This document shows, in pieces, positions 31,932-45,079 of a DNA stretch of 64,000 nucleotides; within the stretch, counting starts at the first letter, position 1; each line of letters starts with the position of its first letter. The translations under genes and the position numbers were made by a program. The notes below the pieces were generated by a model. The model was not told where the DNA came from. It searched no databases and saw only the letters and a list, made by a program, of their open reading frames with translations. The DNA is from Trichuris trichiura (lineage: Eukaryota > Nematoda > Enoplea > Trichinellida > Trichuridae), in contig JBAJFE010000008.1 in NCBI GenBank assembly GCA_037903355.1, positions 248,001 to 312,000 of the forward strand, written 5' to 3'.

Positions 31932-34900
31932 TTATTTAACTTCAGCGATGGTGCCTATAACCTGCAAAGAGTGAATGGTGATAAAATGGGATTGGAGAGT
32001 TAGCTCGTACGGTTCCCCGTAAGGAGATCGATCGACGACAATGCGTAAGCCGGATTTCAGATCAATCACCGACGTATCCGTAGCGGCAGCTATTAGGTGA
32101 ACAGTCGCTTCACCTTTGGGTTCCAACGAGACGGACGATCGATAGGTACCCGCCCAAATAAGGTCGCGTACATTGCTATTGGCGGATTGACCATTTCCGG
32201 CTCTATCAATACATTCGACTTTAATACGCGCCGTTTCCGACTCTGACCCGTTGTACAGCTTCAACTCGACAGGAATCCGACATATTCTAAAGAGATCACC
32301 TATTCTTCGTCACCAATGCAACAAAAAAAGCGCTAAGTCTCTAACCTGGAGGCACTGAAATCATGCGATATCGATGGGCTGTAGAGTAACGCGTAATTGA
32401 TGACGTCACAATCGCTGGCGGGATTCTGCAACGAGCAACCATCTCTAATACCGCCAAATCATAAATAAGAACAACATCTGTAGGCTATTTAAACCATTTG
32501 ATTGAAAAACGACGATTCAAATTTGAATCGGATACTGTAATGATTAATGATCAGAAGGTTAAAGGCAACATGCTGCATTACGTCAAATGGATTTTTCGTC
32601 CAACTTAAGAGCGCTTACCTTTCCGGACAAAGAGCCATCGAAAGGTGATGCGTCAACTATTAGGCTTGTTTCCCCGAATAGCGTAACTACAGTACCGTCC
32701 GAGCGTGCCATGGACGTTGACCAAAATAGGCTTATCACCGGCTTTGACGACACTGCGTTGGCGGGAAAGCGACAACCGCCCCGTAAAAAGTTGTTGCCGT
32801 CCAACTGAGCCTTTTCGGCTTCGACTGGACTTAACGGCAAACAACTAAACGAAGCAATGTCCGATCGGACGGATACTTTGGCCGAAACGCAACAAATAGT
32901 CTCCTCCTGACCCGGCTCCAAGCTGTAGTCTACGGAAGGACAAATTTTTAAGCGGGAAATTTGAATATGGATCAAAAGCCGATTTGATTTTTAAAATTAC
33001 CTCTCGCTTCGGAAAGAAGCGATTGCAGGCGGCATCCCTGAGTTGACTGCATACCGACGGCCAGCAATTTCATCTCGCAAACCTTAAAAGCAAAGACAGC
33101 GTCTCGGAACGAGCAAAAACACATCAACAAAACCGACCTGACTCCAATTAAGGACTGACAAGACGATCAATAGACGACTGACCGGCACATCGGGCAGATA
33201 CGTATGCGGCAACGGCTTGTATTGTATACTGGCTTTCACCGAAGGTACAACCGTATACGCGGCGCGCCACCTGAACGTTCTGTACCTTAAAAATAACGAA
33301 ACACGTTGGCGGGAAAAACTACAGTATGGCTATTGTACTTGACTTCCGAAGTAGCACCAGTCGAACAGCACCAGAAGAACAAGACGCGAAGAAGGTTGGT
33401 CTCCGCGCTTGTTGGACCGCCAACAGCGCGTATCCACAAGGTTAAGTTAATCGACTCACCGGCATTTATAATCCCGCCAACATCGTACACTACGTTGCCG
33501 CCAACAACCTTCCACCCAATCGGGTGCGACGCCGCCGAAGCGCCGGTGACAGCAACGTTTGCAGCCGACGAGGCGCATATGCAAATTCGATCGACTGGCA
33601 AAGTGCCAATATTGGATACTACAATAGGCGCGGAGATTATTTGGTCCTCGAAGTACTTGCCGGCAGCGTAGGCAAGGTCAAATTTGAGCAATGGCGCTTC
33701 GGAGGCGACCAGCATGGACAAACGCGTATCGGTTGCGTAGAAGCGACCGAGGCGTTGCTCCTTCGTGTCGTTCAACCGCCGACCGCGAACAAGCATTGCT
33801 TGACTACCGTATACGGCTGAACTTTGGCAAAATTTCCATAAACAATCGTTGGATAGAGGTACGCTTCCATTCGAGTCCGCCTCTTCGACATTGCATAGGC
33901 AGTAGGCAATGCCAACGATGGTTAGGAGACCCTGCTTACGCGGAGTGGCTGTCAATACGAGCAAAGCATTGGAAGCCATTGCGGGTAGGACATATTCGTC
34001 CACCGAACTAACCATTACGTCATCGTCCTTAGGCTCCGAACCATCATGAGGACTAAGGGTAACTAGAAGTCGCGCTTGGGTCAAACCAATCGGGATGTTA
34101 AGAGGATTGGACAAATGGAGTTTGACCATAACAGTTTGATTGACCGGCACCTTGCAGGGTAAAGTGGCCCGCCAATTCTGGCCTCTGTAACAAGCGTAAG
34201 GTACAAACTGGTGGCCGGCCATAGCTACCGAGGCGCAACTTTGCTCCATCGATGCCCAGCAAGCCGGCTGGTCGCTTTCCTCGTAGCAACCGACCTCCTC
34301 GGGCAAAATGCAACTGTAAACAACTGTTTGTTCGTCCAATATTTTTGGCAGCACCAATTTTGGCACATCCGAACGGCTCTTCGACTCGTTTGACAATTTC
34401 AACAATGTTAAATACTCGGAAAAAGCAACACGCTGCTGACCAACGGCTAAGTTGCTGGCGCCAAGCGAAAACAAGCGTTCAAACGTACGCACGCCAGCCG
34501 AATGCTCCTTCGTGCTGTGATACAATTGCCCGAGCGTCAAGTCAATATGAGCCTGAAAATCATTTCTTACTGTAGGTTCAAATTTGAAAATTCAAAAAAA
34601 GACGCTATCTACTTCCGCGGCTTTCCACTGTTTGCCGATGTACATACGCAGCGCTCGCTCGTACGCGTAGACGGCGTGACGACGCAGAGGCACTTTGCTG
34701 AAGCGATTTCCGGCCAAAATCAAATGAAACGCCGCCTTGCGATACATGCGAACGTTGTAATAGCATCGAGCGGCTTCTTCCAAAAATAGAGCGCCCGCGA
34801 CGGCGTCCTGCAAAGGAAAATAAAAAAAGTGGAAGAGGCGGTTTGAATTTTGGCGGGAAAAAAACAAGACCTTGTCAATAACTTTGACCAGCTGATTAGC

Positions 34901-37900
34901 CGCTTCGATCCAATGACCGGAAGAGCAAAGCAGGCTAGCGCTCAACAAGGCGGCGCGAACAGCTAGCCAAGGTGTTCTGTATTTTTTAAAAAACAACAAA
35001 GTCAATAGCAGTTTGAACATGGCGGCAAAACGTTTACTTGCATACGTCGCCGTAGGTGGATACGGCCGCGTCCATGTAGTGACCAAGGTAGGCGCGGCTA
35101 CCGGATAAGCGACCGCTTAAGGAGGCCATTTCCTAAAATATTCAAAATAAAAAGAACTGACAAAAAGAGCGTTGTGAATGAACGTACGCAAGCGCCCGCG
35201 TAGTTGAACCAAGCTTGCTGAGCGTAAAGTTCTTTTCTAAGCATATGGTAGATCTGATGCGCAAGTTCGTAGTGTTGAAAAAGGAATGCCAAATCGGCAA
35301 GGCGTCTGCCTTGCATTTCCCACGATTCGGAGGCAAAAATCGATTCGCCTTGACCCGATGGACTACCCGCGGGTCGATCGGAACCATTCGTTGAACCGGA
35401 TGAACCCGCCGTCGATGACGCTACCAAAGATGACAAGTTTGGAGCGCTACTGCCTGATAGCCACTTTTTTGTGGCGCTTAACAACGACTTGCCGATCCCT
35501 TTACGCGAGGATACCTTTAAAAAATAATCTAAGCAATATAAGCGGCAATAAAGAAAGTACGCCGCGAACCTTTGTAAAAAATTATAACATGCAAATATCT
35601 TTACACGTCGATAAAAATTTAGCTGCCTTGAAGCGTACGCCAATAAAAAAGAGCGAACGCCGCAAGCTGAGCTGCGAACCTTTATAAAAAATTACAATAT
35701 GCAAATATCTTACAACGTCGCTGAAAAACTTTAGCTGTCTTGAAGCGTACGCCGCAAACCTTTGTAAAAAAAAATTAGAATATGCAAATATCTTACCGCG
35801 TCGTCGAAAAACTTTGGTTGCCCTTAAGCGTATGCCGCGAGCAGAGCGGGCGAACCTTTGTCAAAAATTGCAATACGCAAATATCTTACTACGTCGTTTG
35901 CAAACTTTAACTTCCTTTAAGCGCACGCATTTTATTATTAGCATACGCCGCGAGCTGAGCCGCGAACGTTTGTAAAAGATTATAATATGCAAATATATTA
36001 CCACGTCGTTAAAAAAATTTAGCTGCGTTTAAGCGTACGCCGCGAACCTTTGTAAAAAAATTAGAATATGCAAATATCTTACCGCATCGCTAAAAAACTT
36101 TGGCCGCCTTTAAGCGTAAGCCAATAATAAAGAGCGTACGCCGCGAACCTTTGTAAAAAAAAATTAGAATATGCAAATATCTTACCGCGTCGTCGAAAAA
36201 CTTTGGTTGCCCTTAAGCGTATGCCGCGAGCCGAGCCGCGAACCTTCGTAAAAAATTGCAATATGCAAATATCTTACCACGTCGTTGACAAACCTTGGCT
36301 GCCTTTAAGCGTACGCCGCGAGCTGGGCTGCGAACCTTTATAAAAAATTACAATATGCAAATATTTTACAACGTCGCTGAAAAGCTTTAGCTGTCTTCAA
36401 GCGTACGCCGCCAGCTGAGCCGCTAACCTTTGTAAAAAAAGTTACAATATGCAAATATCTTACCGCGTCGCTGAAAAAATTTGGCTGCCTTTAAGCGTAC
36501 GCCGCAAACCTTTGTAAAAAAATTAGAATATGCAAATAACTTACCGCGTCATCGAAAAACTTTGGTTGCCCTTAAGCGTATGCCGCGAGCCGAGCCGCGA
36601 ACCTTCGTAAAAAATTGCAATATGCAAATATCTTACCACGTCGTTGAAAAACTTTAGCTGCCTTTCAACGTAAGGAACCAAACCGCGAGTGCAGAATTCG
36701 TTTACGAAAACTTTCAAACGAGCCACGTCCGATTCGGTCAGACATCGACCCGGTCTGAAATATGTTTTCCACTCAAGTAGGCACAAAAAAACCATATGCG
36801 CATACCTGGCAGGTGCTTTATTCAAACCGTACATGTCTAGCTGGGCGTTGGTAGCCTTTTCAGCCTCAACGGAACGAAAGTTAACTTCGCTAAGAGGATG
36901 CGCTATTGTTTCTCCGGCAAACGGATTTTCCTCCGAAAAACCCAACGCATCAATGGGTAAGCAAGCTGGCTTTCTCTCGTCGACGTCGTCGACCTCGGAA
37001 AATGGAGCTTCTTGAAAAGTGGCAGCAATGCTTGAAAGACTTGGCGGCATTGGACTCCAATAGTCCGGTACTACATCTACAGCCGACGCTTGAAGACTGT
37101 TTATTCTCAACAAATGGCAAGCGTTAACGCCGTACGAAGTTTTCACTTCCTCAAACAGCTGTTCGGCTCTGCAATAAGCATACGGCTACAAGAAATAGCG
37201 ATTGAACAAATTTGTTTGCACCTCTCCTCTTCGCCGCCGCAATGAACGTCGTGAATTAATAAATAGTACTTGAAAATATTTGGGCAAAACCACTTAGGCA
37301 TACTGTACATTTCGGCGGACCGCCCGTAAACTTCGTGCTTGCCGGTTTGGTGTTGCAGCGAGTGCTGCTGCTGAATCAGACGGTTTATTCGCTCTTTTGG
37401 ATTTTGCTCCGACGTGCTAACAACAAATAAGCCTAAAAAGAAAACAAAAGCGCGTAAACAGACGCAAATCGAAGCACTGCCAGCCGCCTACTCAAGAATT
37501 TAATGGTTGTATTAAAAGAGAGGATGCATACTTGACAAACGAATATTTTGAGCAGCGTTTGTCCCAGAATTCAAAAAGTCTACCGTAACCCATAAGAGAT
37601 TTTCAAGTTTTTATACTAACGGTGAAAATGTTACCGGGAAAAAATCAAAAACGGAGGTTATTAAAGATAAATTAGCATAAATCCGTCATTGTTAGAAGGC
37701 GGATTTAAGCAAGTTTAAAAAGAAATAAATGCGACTTACATCCAACGTAGCATCGGATGAACTCGTGGTTGCCCGGCTCCAGGTGCTTCAAAAGATGATA
37801 GCGATAGTTCAAAAACCAAGACGACGGCTCCGACGATGTTTCGAACTGTTCGCTTGAGTCCAACGGTACCTGAGGAACTTTTGACGCGCGCATAATGTCC

Positions 37901-38237
37901 CAAAGCGCGGGACGCAAAGCCGAAGGTGACAAGAAGTGGTCTCGGCGCAAGTCGCGAAAGTCGATACGCAAATTTATCACGTCCACAGTTTGACCGTTGG
38001 GATCTTTGTAGGAGACTGAAAAAGCAAAAAATCCAAAAAAGTTCCATCGACGCTTCAAAGTGGACAAGCACCCTTATCTTCGAGCTGTTCGAACGGCTTT
38101 AGCAAATCGACAAAGGTAAGTCCATTTTTGCGGCAGATTTCATTCGCCTCGTCGCTGGCCAGCACTGCGACAACCGGTGACGAGAGCAATCGCAGAAATT
38201 GCTCATCGTCCATCTCTGTTACGCTGTTCGACGACAT
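31932..38237 (-). CDS. TRAPPC8: TRAPP complex subunit 8 (TRAPPC8/Trs85)
   Basis: Multi-exon gene, ATG 38237, TAA 31932. TRAPPC8 is a subunit of TRAPPIII, the Rab1/Ypt1 exchange complex at the Golgi and in autophagy. Exons seen: start with VVAVLASDEANEIC..LLKPFEQL (human CVAALCSDEAERL..LLKPFSRL); SYKDPNGQTVDVINLRIDF and SWFLNYRYHLLKHL..GNHEFI at 38067-37740; GVNACHLLRIN and PDYWSPM at about 37.1 kb; LVPYVERQLKFFNDV ending at donor 36637; KSLLSATKKWLSGS, MQGRRLADLAFLFQHYELAH at 35.5-35.2 kb; GALFLEEAARCYYNVRMYRK, AAFHLILAGNRFSKV at 34.8-34.6 kb; and a long Ig-like-rich exon 34540-33287 with CYRGQNWRATLPC and LSNPLNIPIGLT. The C-terminal exons (32975-32583, 32264-31932) contain RDLIWAGTYRSSVSLEP. 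The exon list is incomplete near 37.3-37.7 kb. The intron after 36637 is filled by a repeat array described separately. Confidence 0.93.
35565..36637 (-). repeat. minisatellite of about 12 exon-end/donor cassettes in TRAPPC8
   Basis: About 12 units of 80-110 bp. Each unit, read in TRAPPC8 sense, has (i) a copy of the last ~40 bases of the preceding exon (AAAGGCAGCTAAAGTTTTTC then AACGACGTG), (ii) a donor GTAAGATATTTGCATATT, and (iii) a T-rich run ending TTTTTTACAAAG|G, which resembles a 3' splice site. The octamer copies lie near 35589, 35698, 35782, 35875 (mutated), 35988, 36068, 36171, 36264, 36355, 36449, 36530 and 36622 (the genuine exon end). A subset (35782, 36171, 36530) shares an extra variant, so a higher-order period of about 360-390 bp is present. 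Confidence 0.9.
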
Positions 38238-39844
38238 GACTAAATAGGGAAAGCGTACACGTATCCACTTTTGCCAGAATAATTAAATTTCTACTCTTTT
38301 TCTTCACAATTTGGCAAAGTAAATAGCTAAGCTAACGCTGAAGCCGCAAAACGTTAAAACGGACAAAACCGGAACCTTACCGAACCACGCTTGTTCTCTA
38401 AAGCGCGGCGAATGCCTTTTCGGAGATTAGCTAGCTGGACGATACTGATTGCGGCAAGCAAGCTGTAGTCGTCCGTTTACCCGGCAAAACTAGTCAAATT
38501 TAATCATACTATAACTTAAACTTATCCGACGTGTTTTGACGCCAAAAAATCACGCCGATAAAAAAGCAACAACAAAAATAAAATTCAAACGCAATGCTCA
38601 CTCATAAAACTGTATTTCCAAGTGCATCAACTGTACAGTACACGATTCGCAAGTAGCATGTGTATGTACCGTAACGCAATGCTACTAGGCTATGGCAAGA
38701 ATTATTTTTTTAATTGTACTCGTACGCGTAAAACAAAAAGAGCTGAGAAAATTTTTTCCTTGGCCAAATCGATCGTTGCGGTGTTGATGCTTTAGTTCTT
38801 GCAGCAGCAAGGATTTCAGCAAGCAACAACTGCTCGTCAACTTCTACTTTTTTAATTGCTCGCTTCCGAAGCTGCGCAGCCTATTCTAGGACTTAAGTTG
38901 AACATTTCAAACAATTGGCATCCGTTGCCATGGAAACGTGTATTGATTCAACCGTGCAAGAACAAAGCCCGCGTCGAGAATGACCAGAGTTGCTAGATTA
39001 TTAAACAACTAGCATAGCCTTATTTGAACGACGTTATACGACAGCGCAACTGCCTAGTTTCAAATTTTCAAAAAATTTTCAACGTTCTCCACGTACAAGC
39101 TTTGGCATAACGAAAGTTTTATGCAAATGAGGTCTTTTAAGCTATCCGGCAAAATATTCGCACAGCTGAGATCACAAGAATAAATATACAGTAAAATTCA
39201 ACATTCGTTGTTAGGAATTCGAGTCACTTTTTCACATAACCAAAATAAGTACAGTAAGATATAGAGTATGAAGGTTTGGTCATTTTTAAATTTGAAATTT
39301 TAGGAAACCTGATTGTCACAATTGCATTGCCGTACGGTAATCCGCAAAACTGGACTAATTACAAGTTTTGCAAAGAGGCGTGAGCTTTCCTGTTGTGCTG
39401 GTTGCCTTAAGTTGTTCTTTTCATTTTTTGCAAACAACTGCATGAAAGTCGTGACCAAACTGAGCTGATACTTATCCTACAGAAAACATTGACTTCATTG
39501 ATGAAAAAAAGTTAACGAAACTGACCGCGAATTCTAAAACCGAATGAATGGACATTGTTTTTCCTTATTGTGGTCTCTTTTGAAGGTGGTATACTTTACC
39601 ACGACGATACCGTTGCGTTTATTTATTCGTCAATTTTGACGCCTTTAGTCGATTCGTTAATTCGTTTTTCAGCAATGGCAAAAAATTTTTTGAAAGCAGA
39701 CGTACCGAGCAACCCTGAATCGCTTTTTTTCTAGACAAATAGCTGTTTTAAAAAATGAGGGCTCCTATTCGGGCAGTTAAAAACTCATAAACTCTTTTTC
39801 CTTATAGCATTTGAGACTGCCCGAATTCTGCACCAGAGAAATCC
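38238..39844. other. intergenic between PATR-1 and TRAPPC8
   Basis: A/T-rich, with no open frame of note. It would hold the TRAPPC8 promoter near 38.24-38.4 kb. Scattered TACAGTA motifs (38634, 39189, 39252) occur. Confidence 0.45.
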
Positions 39845-40500
39845 TGCGTAACGCTACAGTAAGGTTTTGAAATTCAAACTTTTGAACTTTCTTAAGTTTC
39901 TTAGAGATAACTTGCATATAACTACAGTACGGTTTTGAAATTCAATTTTTTGAACGAGCATAAGTTTCTCAAAGCTAACCTGCATGTAACTACCGTATGA
40001 TTTCGAAATTCAATTTTTTGAACGAGCATAGTTTTCAAAAAGTTAACCAGCATATCGCAACAGTACGGTCTTGAAATTCAGCCTTTTGAATAAGCGTAAG
40101 TTGTCTCAAAGCTAACCTGCATATCGCAACAGTAAGGTTTTGAAATTTATACTTCTGAATGAGCACACGTTTGCTCAAAGCTAACCTGCGTACTTCTACA
40201 GTGTGGTTTTGAAATTCAAACTTTTGAACGAGCGTAAGTTTCTCTAAGTTAGCTTGCATATCGCAACAGTACGGTTTTGAAATTCAAACTTTTCAATGAG
40301 CATAAATTTCCTCAAATCCAACCTGGGTATCGCTACAGTGTGGTTTTAAAATTCAAACTTTTGAATAAGCATAGGATTCTCAAAGCTAACCTGCATATTA
40401 CTACAGTATGTTTTTGAAATTCAAACTTTTGAATGAGCATACGGTTGTCGGAAGTAACCTGCTTATCGCTAAGGTATTGTTTTGAAATTTAAATATTTGA
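39845..40500. repeat. tandem array, ~61-bp unit, about 10 copies
   Basis: The unit is approximately AACCTGCATATCGCTACAGT, then ACGGTTTTGAAATTCAAAC, then TTTTGAACGAGCATAAGTTT and CTCAAAGCT. Copies are degenerate (ACAGTACGG, ACAGTAAGG, ACAGTGTGG). TTTTGAAATTCAAACTTTTGAA is itself a small inverted repeat. The unit fuses the AACCTGCATATC and TACAGTA motifs found singly all over the window. Confidence 0.85.
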
Positions 40501-40769
40501 ACGAGCGTAAGCTTACGGCGCTGCAATAAGCGGAGGAACATAATTTAATTGAACTGCCGCTGGTGGCAAAACGACAAATGAATAAAACTGATCAAAATGA
40601 GTATATTAAAAATGGGGCAAACTGTGCGCAAGCACGAAACATTAATGCAAATGCCGCGCTTCACAAAAGTGACAGCAACGGGAAGTGCCTAAGGTGAAGA
40701 AACTTTTCGCGTAGCAACAAATTTAATAATTTGAATAAGAAGCGGCGTCCATTGGCCGCCGAAGTGCTT

Positions 40770-43700
40770 TTACTTTTTTTGCGTACAATGCCGTACCGTG
40801 CGCGAACCAAACAACATCAATTCTTCGTCCGTTAAAGGACAAGCAACGGACGACCCAACAATCTGATCTAATACCTTTCTTACGTCAGCGCCGTTATTGT
40901 ATCTAAGAAAAAAGAAAAAAAATAATTAAAATATAACCAAAAAAGATGGCGGGAAACTCACCTTGACAAGGGCCCGCGCGATCGAGACCTCTTCGACCAT
41001 CGCAATGCGATGCAAAGCGCAACTGAATAGGTGAACTTCGAGCCGGCAAAACAATCGGGCGACAAAAATTTAAATTCATCCTTAACAATTCTCAAACATT
41101 CCTTCACTTCGGCGTCCGCGCTTTCTTGTACACTACGGTTGAACATGGTTAAAATACGCTGTAATGCCTAAGAGAAATTTTGAAAAAAAAAAACAAATCA
41201 GTCAATAACGTTCGTGGCTCAATGGCGTGCGCTTACTTCACCGCTGAAATCGGCCATCATCAAAGCTGGTAAAACATCAACAACGCTATTCAACAGTAAT
41301 AAAACGTTATGCTAAAAAAAGGTAAACAAATATTATACGACCGTTGAAAAAAGATGGGCGACCGAGTAGGGCCGACCTGAGTAAGGTTAAGATAGCGAGC
41401 AAACAATTCCTGCCCCTTGACGACTTGCAGTACAAAACGAAGAATGTCAGCGTTGCCCAAATGAGGACGCAACTTGGCGGCTACCAACTCCCGGGTCGCT
41501 TTTGACCTTAAGAGGACAAAGAGAGAGAGAGAGAAGGGAAAAAGAACACAATCAATATTATGCTGCTGGCCCTATCTACCTGTCATGATTGGTGTTGTCG
41601 CAGTCGTCGGCCAGCAAAACGAGAAACAAATTGTCCACGTAAAGTAGAACATTCTTGCGCGTATGCAACGTGCATATGTTCGGCACCTCAACGCTGACCA
41701 TTTGTCCGCTAGGGCTGGCCGAAACGACCAAAAGACGACGCGGCATATCCGTAGTAATCTGTTGAATGGCGCCCAAAGAACCTTCAAACTTTGCTAAAAT
41801 ATAAAATGCAAATTTTTACGCGCCCAAAATTTCAACCGCCTCTTAGGGCAACAAGAATTACGAGGCTCGTACGCCTTGGTGGGGGAGGAGGAAGGATCAC
41901 ATTCGGTCTCTTTTAATTCCTCCTCTTTTGGGTGAATGCCCTTCTTTTGACACCACGTCTAAAAATGACAATATTCAAACAATGCACAGTGGTCCAACAC
42001 CATTCCCCACTCTATAGTAGTAGTCATCATGCTCGTTAATTTGCATACTGGACATCACTCGAGAAATCCAAGTACGCTCGCATTTGCTCATCATGGTAAA
42101 AGGAGGTCTCGAACAGGCTGGGGGTCTGCCTCCTCTCGGAAAGTGACCTCGAAAATGTGCATACCGACCCCAATCGCCGCCAGGTGGTGAACCCATCCTT
42201 GGGTACATTGGGCGCACATGCATACCTAGGCGTCCAGGCCCAAGGCTTAAAGGAAAAAAGCGCCCCGGAAAGCCAGCTCCCTCCAAATGATGACACGGTC
42301 CGAACGGCATTGGCATTCTGGTACTGCAAGCAACGTTTGAACAAAACGCCAAACGTCAAAGGGGCAGGCAGCCTGCTCACTTTTGCGGAGGATATCTGGG
42401 TAGCTGATAGGCGGCGGCATGCACGTACGGGCAGCTTCTCTGATCCGGCATACGAAAGCCTAAAGAACGACCAAGTTGAAAACAGCGCCGCCAAGGTGAT
42501 ATAATGTGACGTCATTTCGACAACCTGAATTTGGCATACCGCGATATACTTCCGGTGGAATGGGTCCAGGCGTTGGCGGTCGAACAACCGGGAATACAGG
42601 ATGCCCTCGAGGTGCACGCATGCCCGGATGCATACCATGCATACCGGCGCAGTGCACAAGCGGATGAGGCAACATTCTAGGGCCCATCGGATTTGCATAA
42701 AATGGCGGCAAAGCACCATTGCCATGAAAAGGTCGAACAAACGGTGGACCGTCCGGAGTGACAGGGCAAACAGGATGCGCTGGAAGCATGCTTGGGGTGC
42801 CGGCTAGACGCGGAGGAGGAGGAGGAGGTGGTGGTGGTGGTTGTGGTACATCCGGGCCGCTACCATGGCACATATTCGCGCCGTTGAACAAAAAATCGTG
42901 AGACACCGAAGCCGACGACGTTGGCGAGTCGTTCGCTGTAGCATCGTTTCTCCAAGAAAGTCCAGCCTCCAATTCTTCCAACGTTTTCGTGCCTTTTACT
43001 TCGATCGGCTCGGACGAGTATCCGTCAACTCGGTTGGCATTGTAGCAAACAAGCTGCGGACCCATTTCAACTGAATTCATCGGTGGCGGGTACAAGTTAC
43101 GCTGATACGTAACAACTTCGCTCATTAATGGAGGGCCCGTATACACGTTTGGCGTGAATCTTCCATTTGCATAAGCTTTCTAAAAAAACAACCATATTTA
43201 TTAGTATTGTTCCTACTATTTGCGCTACTACAGCCGAGGTTAGCTTTCGACGAAAAAAAATTTGTAAACGACGCTTACGCGCGCGGAATGAAGTCTTTTT
43301 TTAAAAAAATAGATATCAAGCATACTGTAGCCTATTTTCAAAAAGAGAGCTAACCTGAGAATCATAAAGACAATAAGGGCGAGAAAACTTCACCACCCAA
43401 AAGTAGGCATCGGTGAAACGCTAAGCGCTAAAACAGCAGCGCGGAGAAGCTGTAGAGCAAGCGGGTTGAATAAAAAAAAACTAAACTTAACTTTGAATCC
43501 AACAATTAGAAAAAACTTTTTAAACGAGCGCGAACACCGATAGCCTTTTTAAAAACAAAAAATTCCGGATCAACCCAACAGCAATTATTTGCGGGGCAAT
43601 CGTTCAAACGCGCAAATTAAATAATTTAATAAATAAAGCTGCGCCTGACTTTTACGGCGCACTCATGTACGCTGAAAGAGTAGACAATAAGCTAAGCTAT

Positions 43701-44699
43701 TTTCCGAAAAGGGAACAAGCGCGCGAATTTCAAAAAAAAACTCGCCTGACTGCGCTCAAAGTCGGGGTAACGCAGAACTGTTACCTGAGAATCACATTCA
43801 TACTGTACAATTCAAATACCACCTTTTTTTATAGCGTACTCCGCGGCAAAAGTAAACCGTTTTTAGCTGCTAGCAAAGTAACTGCCGCGCAGCGGCTAAC
43901 TGAACTCAAAAAAACTTTGGAATAAGCCTACACGCCTGCTTGGTAGGAAATAGTCGCTTTGTTGATCTTCAGGACAACTGCAACTTTATTAATCAGTGCT
44001 TACAGTAACAAAAGCTTCGACGTAAGAAATTAAGAAGAAGCTTGCTTACTCGGTTGCTATAAACGCCGGAGAAATTGAAAATAAAGATAATGCAAGGAAT
44101 GCAGGTTAGTTTTACAGTATGCGCTCGTTTTCGAATACAATTTTTTTTAGCCGATAACTTTCGATTTTTAGGAATGCGCAACCTTGCTTAGCTTAGCCAG
44201 CCGATAAGAATGGCTGATCGTACTTGAAAATTATTGAAAACGTGAAGTGGCAAAAAACGCTGCGCGGGAGAATGTTAAAATCCTACCTGTAGTTGGCGGC
44301 GTTGGAAGGCCGTGAAATCTTCCTTCTCTTCAATCAAGCTGGTTAATGTCATCTCGATCATTCTTTCAAGCGATTCCGTGGAAACACCGCCGTCGCCAGA
44401 CTCATTGATGCCTCCACTGTTCACAGCAGCGGTTCCATATTGGCTTGGTGGTCGGATGACCGCTGCGGGTACTGACGGGGTTTCAGGTGTTTGGCCCCCG
44501 CTGACCCCCTGAATGTCCGAACCTTCCTCTTCAGGTTCATCTCCGTCATATTCCCACTCTTCGTCTAAATCAGAATCACCGAAAGTGTACCGCCAAGTTG
44601 AAATGGGTTCAAAATCCAACCGGGTATATCCACATCGAAAGTTTCTTCATTAAGCGCGTCGCAGGACGCAATACTACCGCTGTCTTCGTCGGCGTTCAT
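40770..44699 (-). CDS. patr-1: P-body/decapping factor Pat1 homologue (PATR-1, PATL1)
   Basis: About 11 exons, ~760 residues, close to human PATL1 (770). The factor links deadenylated mRNA to LSM1-7 and decapping. Exon 1 starts at ATG 44699 (NEETFDVDIP) and joins an acidic exon (DEEWEYDGDEPEEE) by a small intron whose ends I infer; this fits the Pat1 N-motif (human NDDTF..VDDDW). Exon 43179-42526 is Pro-rich with ten consecutive Pro. The next block has MMSKCERTWISRVMSSMQIN then DDYYYR (human LMLQREKDWVSKIQMMQLQ..DDFYY). KAYEPPKFEGSLGAIQQI is assembled across a phase-1 junction (human HAYKPVQFEGSLGKL). LLYVDNLFLVLL, TRELVAAKLRPHLGNADILR and later C-terminal exons end with CPLTDEELMLFG..CTQKK and TAA 40772-40770. 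All internal splice phases checked agree from exon 2 to the end. Confidence 0.92.
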
Positions 44700-44779
44700 T
44701 GCTTTGCCGGCAGCGAGATTAAACTGACATTGCAGTTCGCCGTAGAAGCGATTATGCCCTTAAAAAACCAAAAACGTAA

Positions 44780-45079
44780 ATGAAAACGGACGCCAACGAG
44801 CCGACGCACAGATGGAACAATGTCGGCTCGTCTGTTCGCTTCCAAAAGGCGAAAACGGTTTCGACGCCGACGGAATACAACGTAAATTTGACAAGTCGAG
44901 CAAAGGCAAATCAAAACGGCGCAAAAACTACCGCCAACGTCTTCGCAAGCACTTGGACAACAGTAACGCCCGCGTCTAACGCCAACAAACGACTTGCAAG
45001 TGCCAACAAGCCAGCCGAAACAGCGTTAAGCAAGCCAAAAGTGCTCCGCCAACGTACGAACGGTCAACTCAATGGCTGA
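44780..45079 (+). CDS. small divergent ORF, doubtful
   Basis: ATG 44780 opens 99 codons rich in Asn, Thr, Ala and Lys, starting only 80 bases from the patr-1 start codon on the other strand. An alternative frame over the same bases also looks protein-like (a segment reads LPKGENGFDADGIQRKFDKS), which weakens both. It could be 5' regulatory DNA of patr-1 or a small gene sharing a bidirectional promoter. No domain is visible. Confidence 0.15.
   Translation: MKTDANEPTHRWNNVGSSVRFQKAKTVSTPTEYNVNLTSRAKANQNGAKTTANVFASTWTTVTPASNANKRLASANKPAETALSKPKVLRQRTNGQLNG

Noticed and set aside
42157..43074. Plus-strand ORFs over PATR-1
   Set aside because: Antisense to Pro-rich PATR-1 exons; the minus-strand exons chain with correct splice phases.
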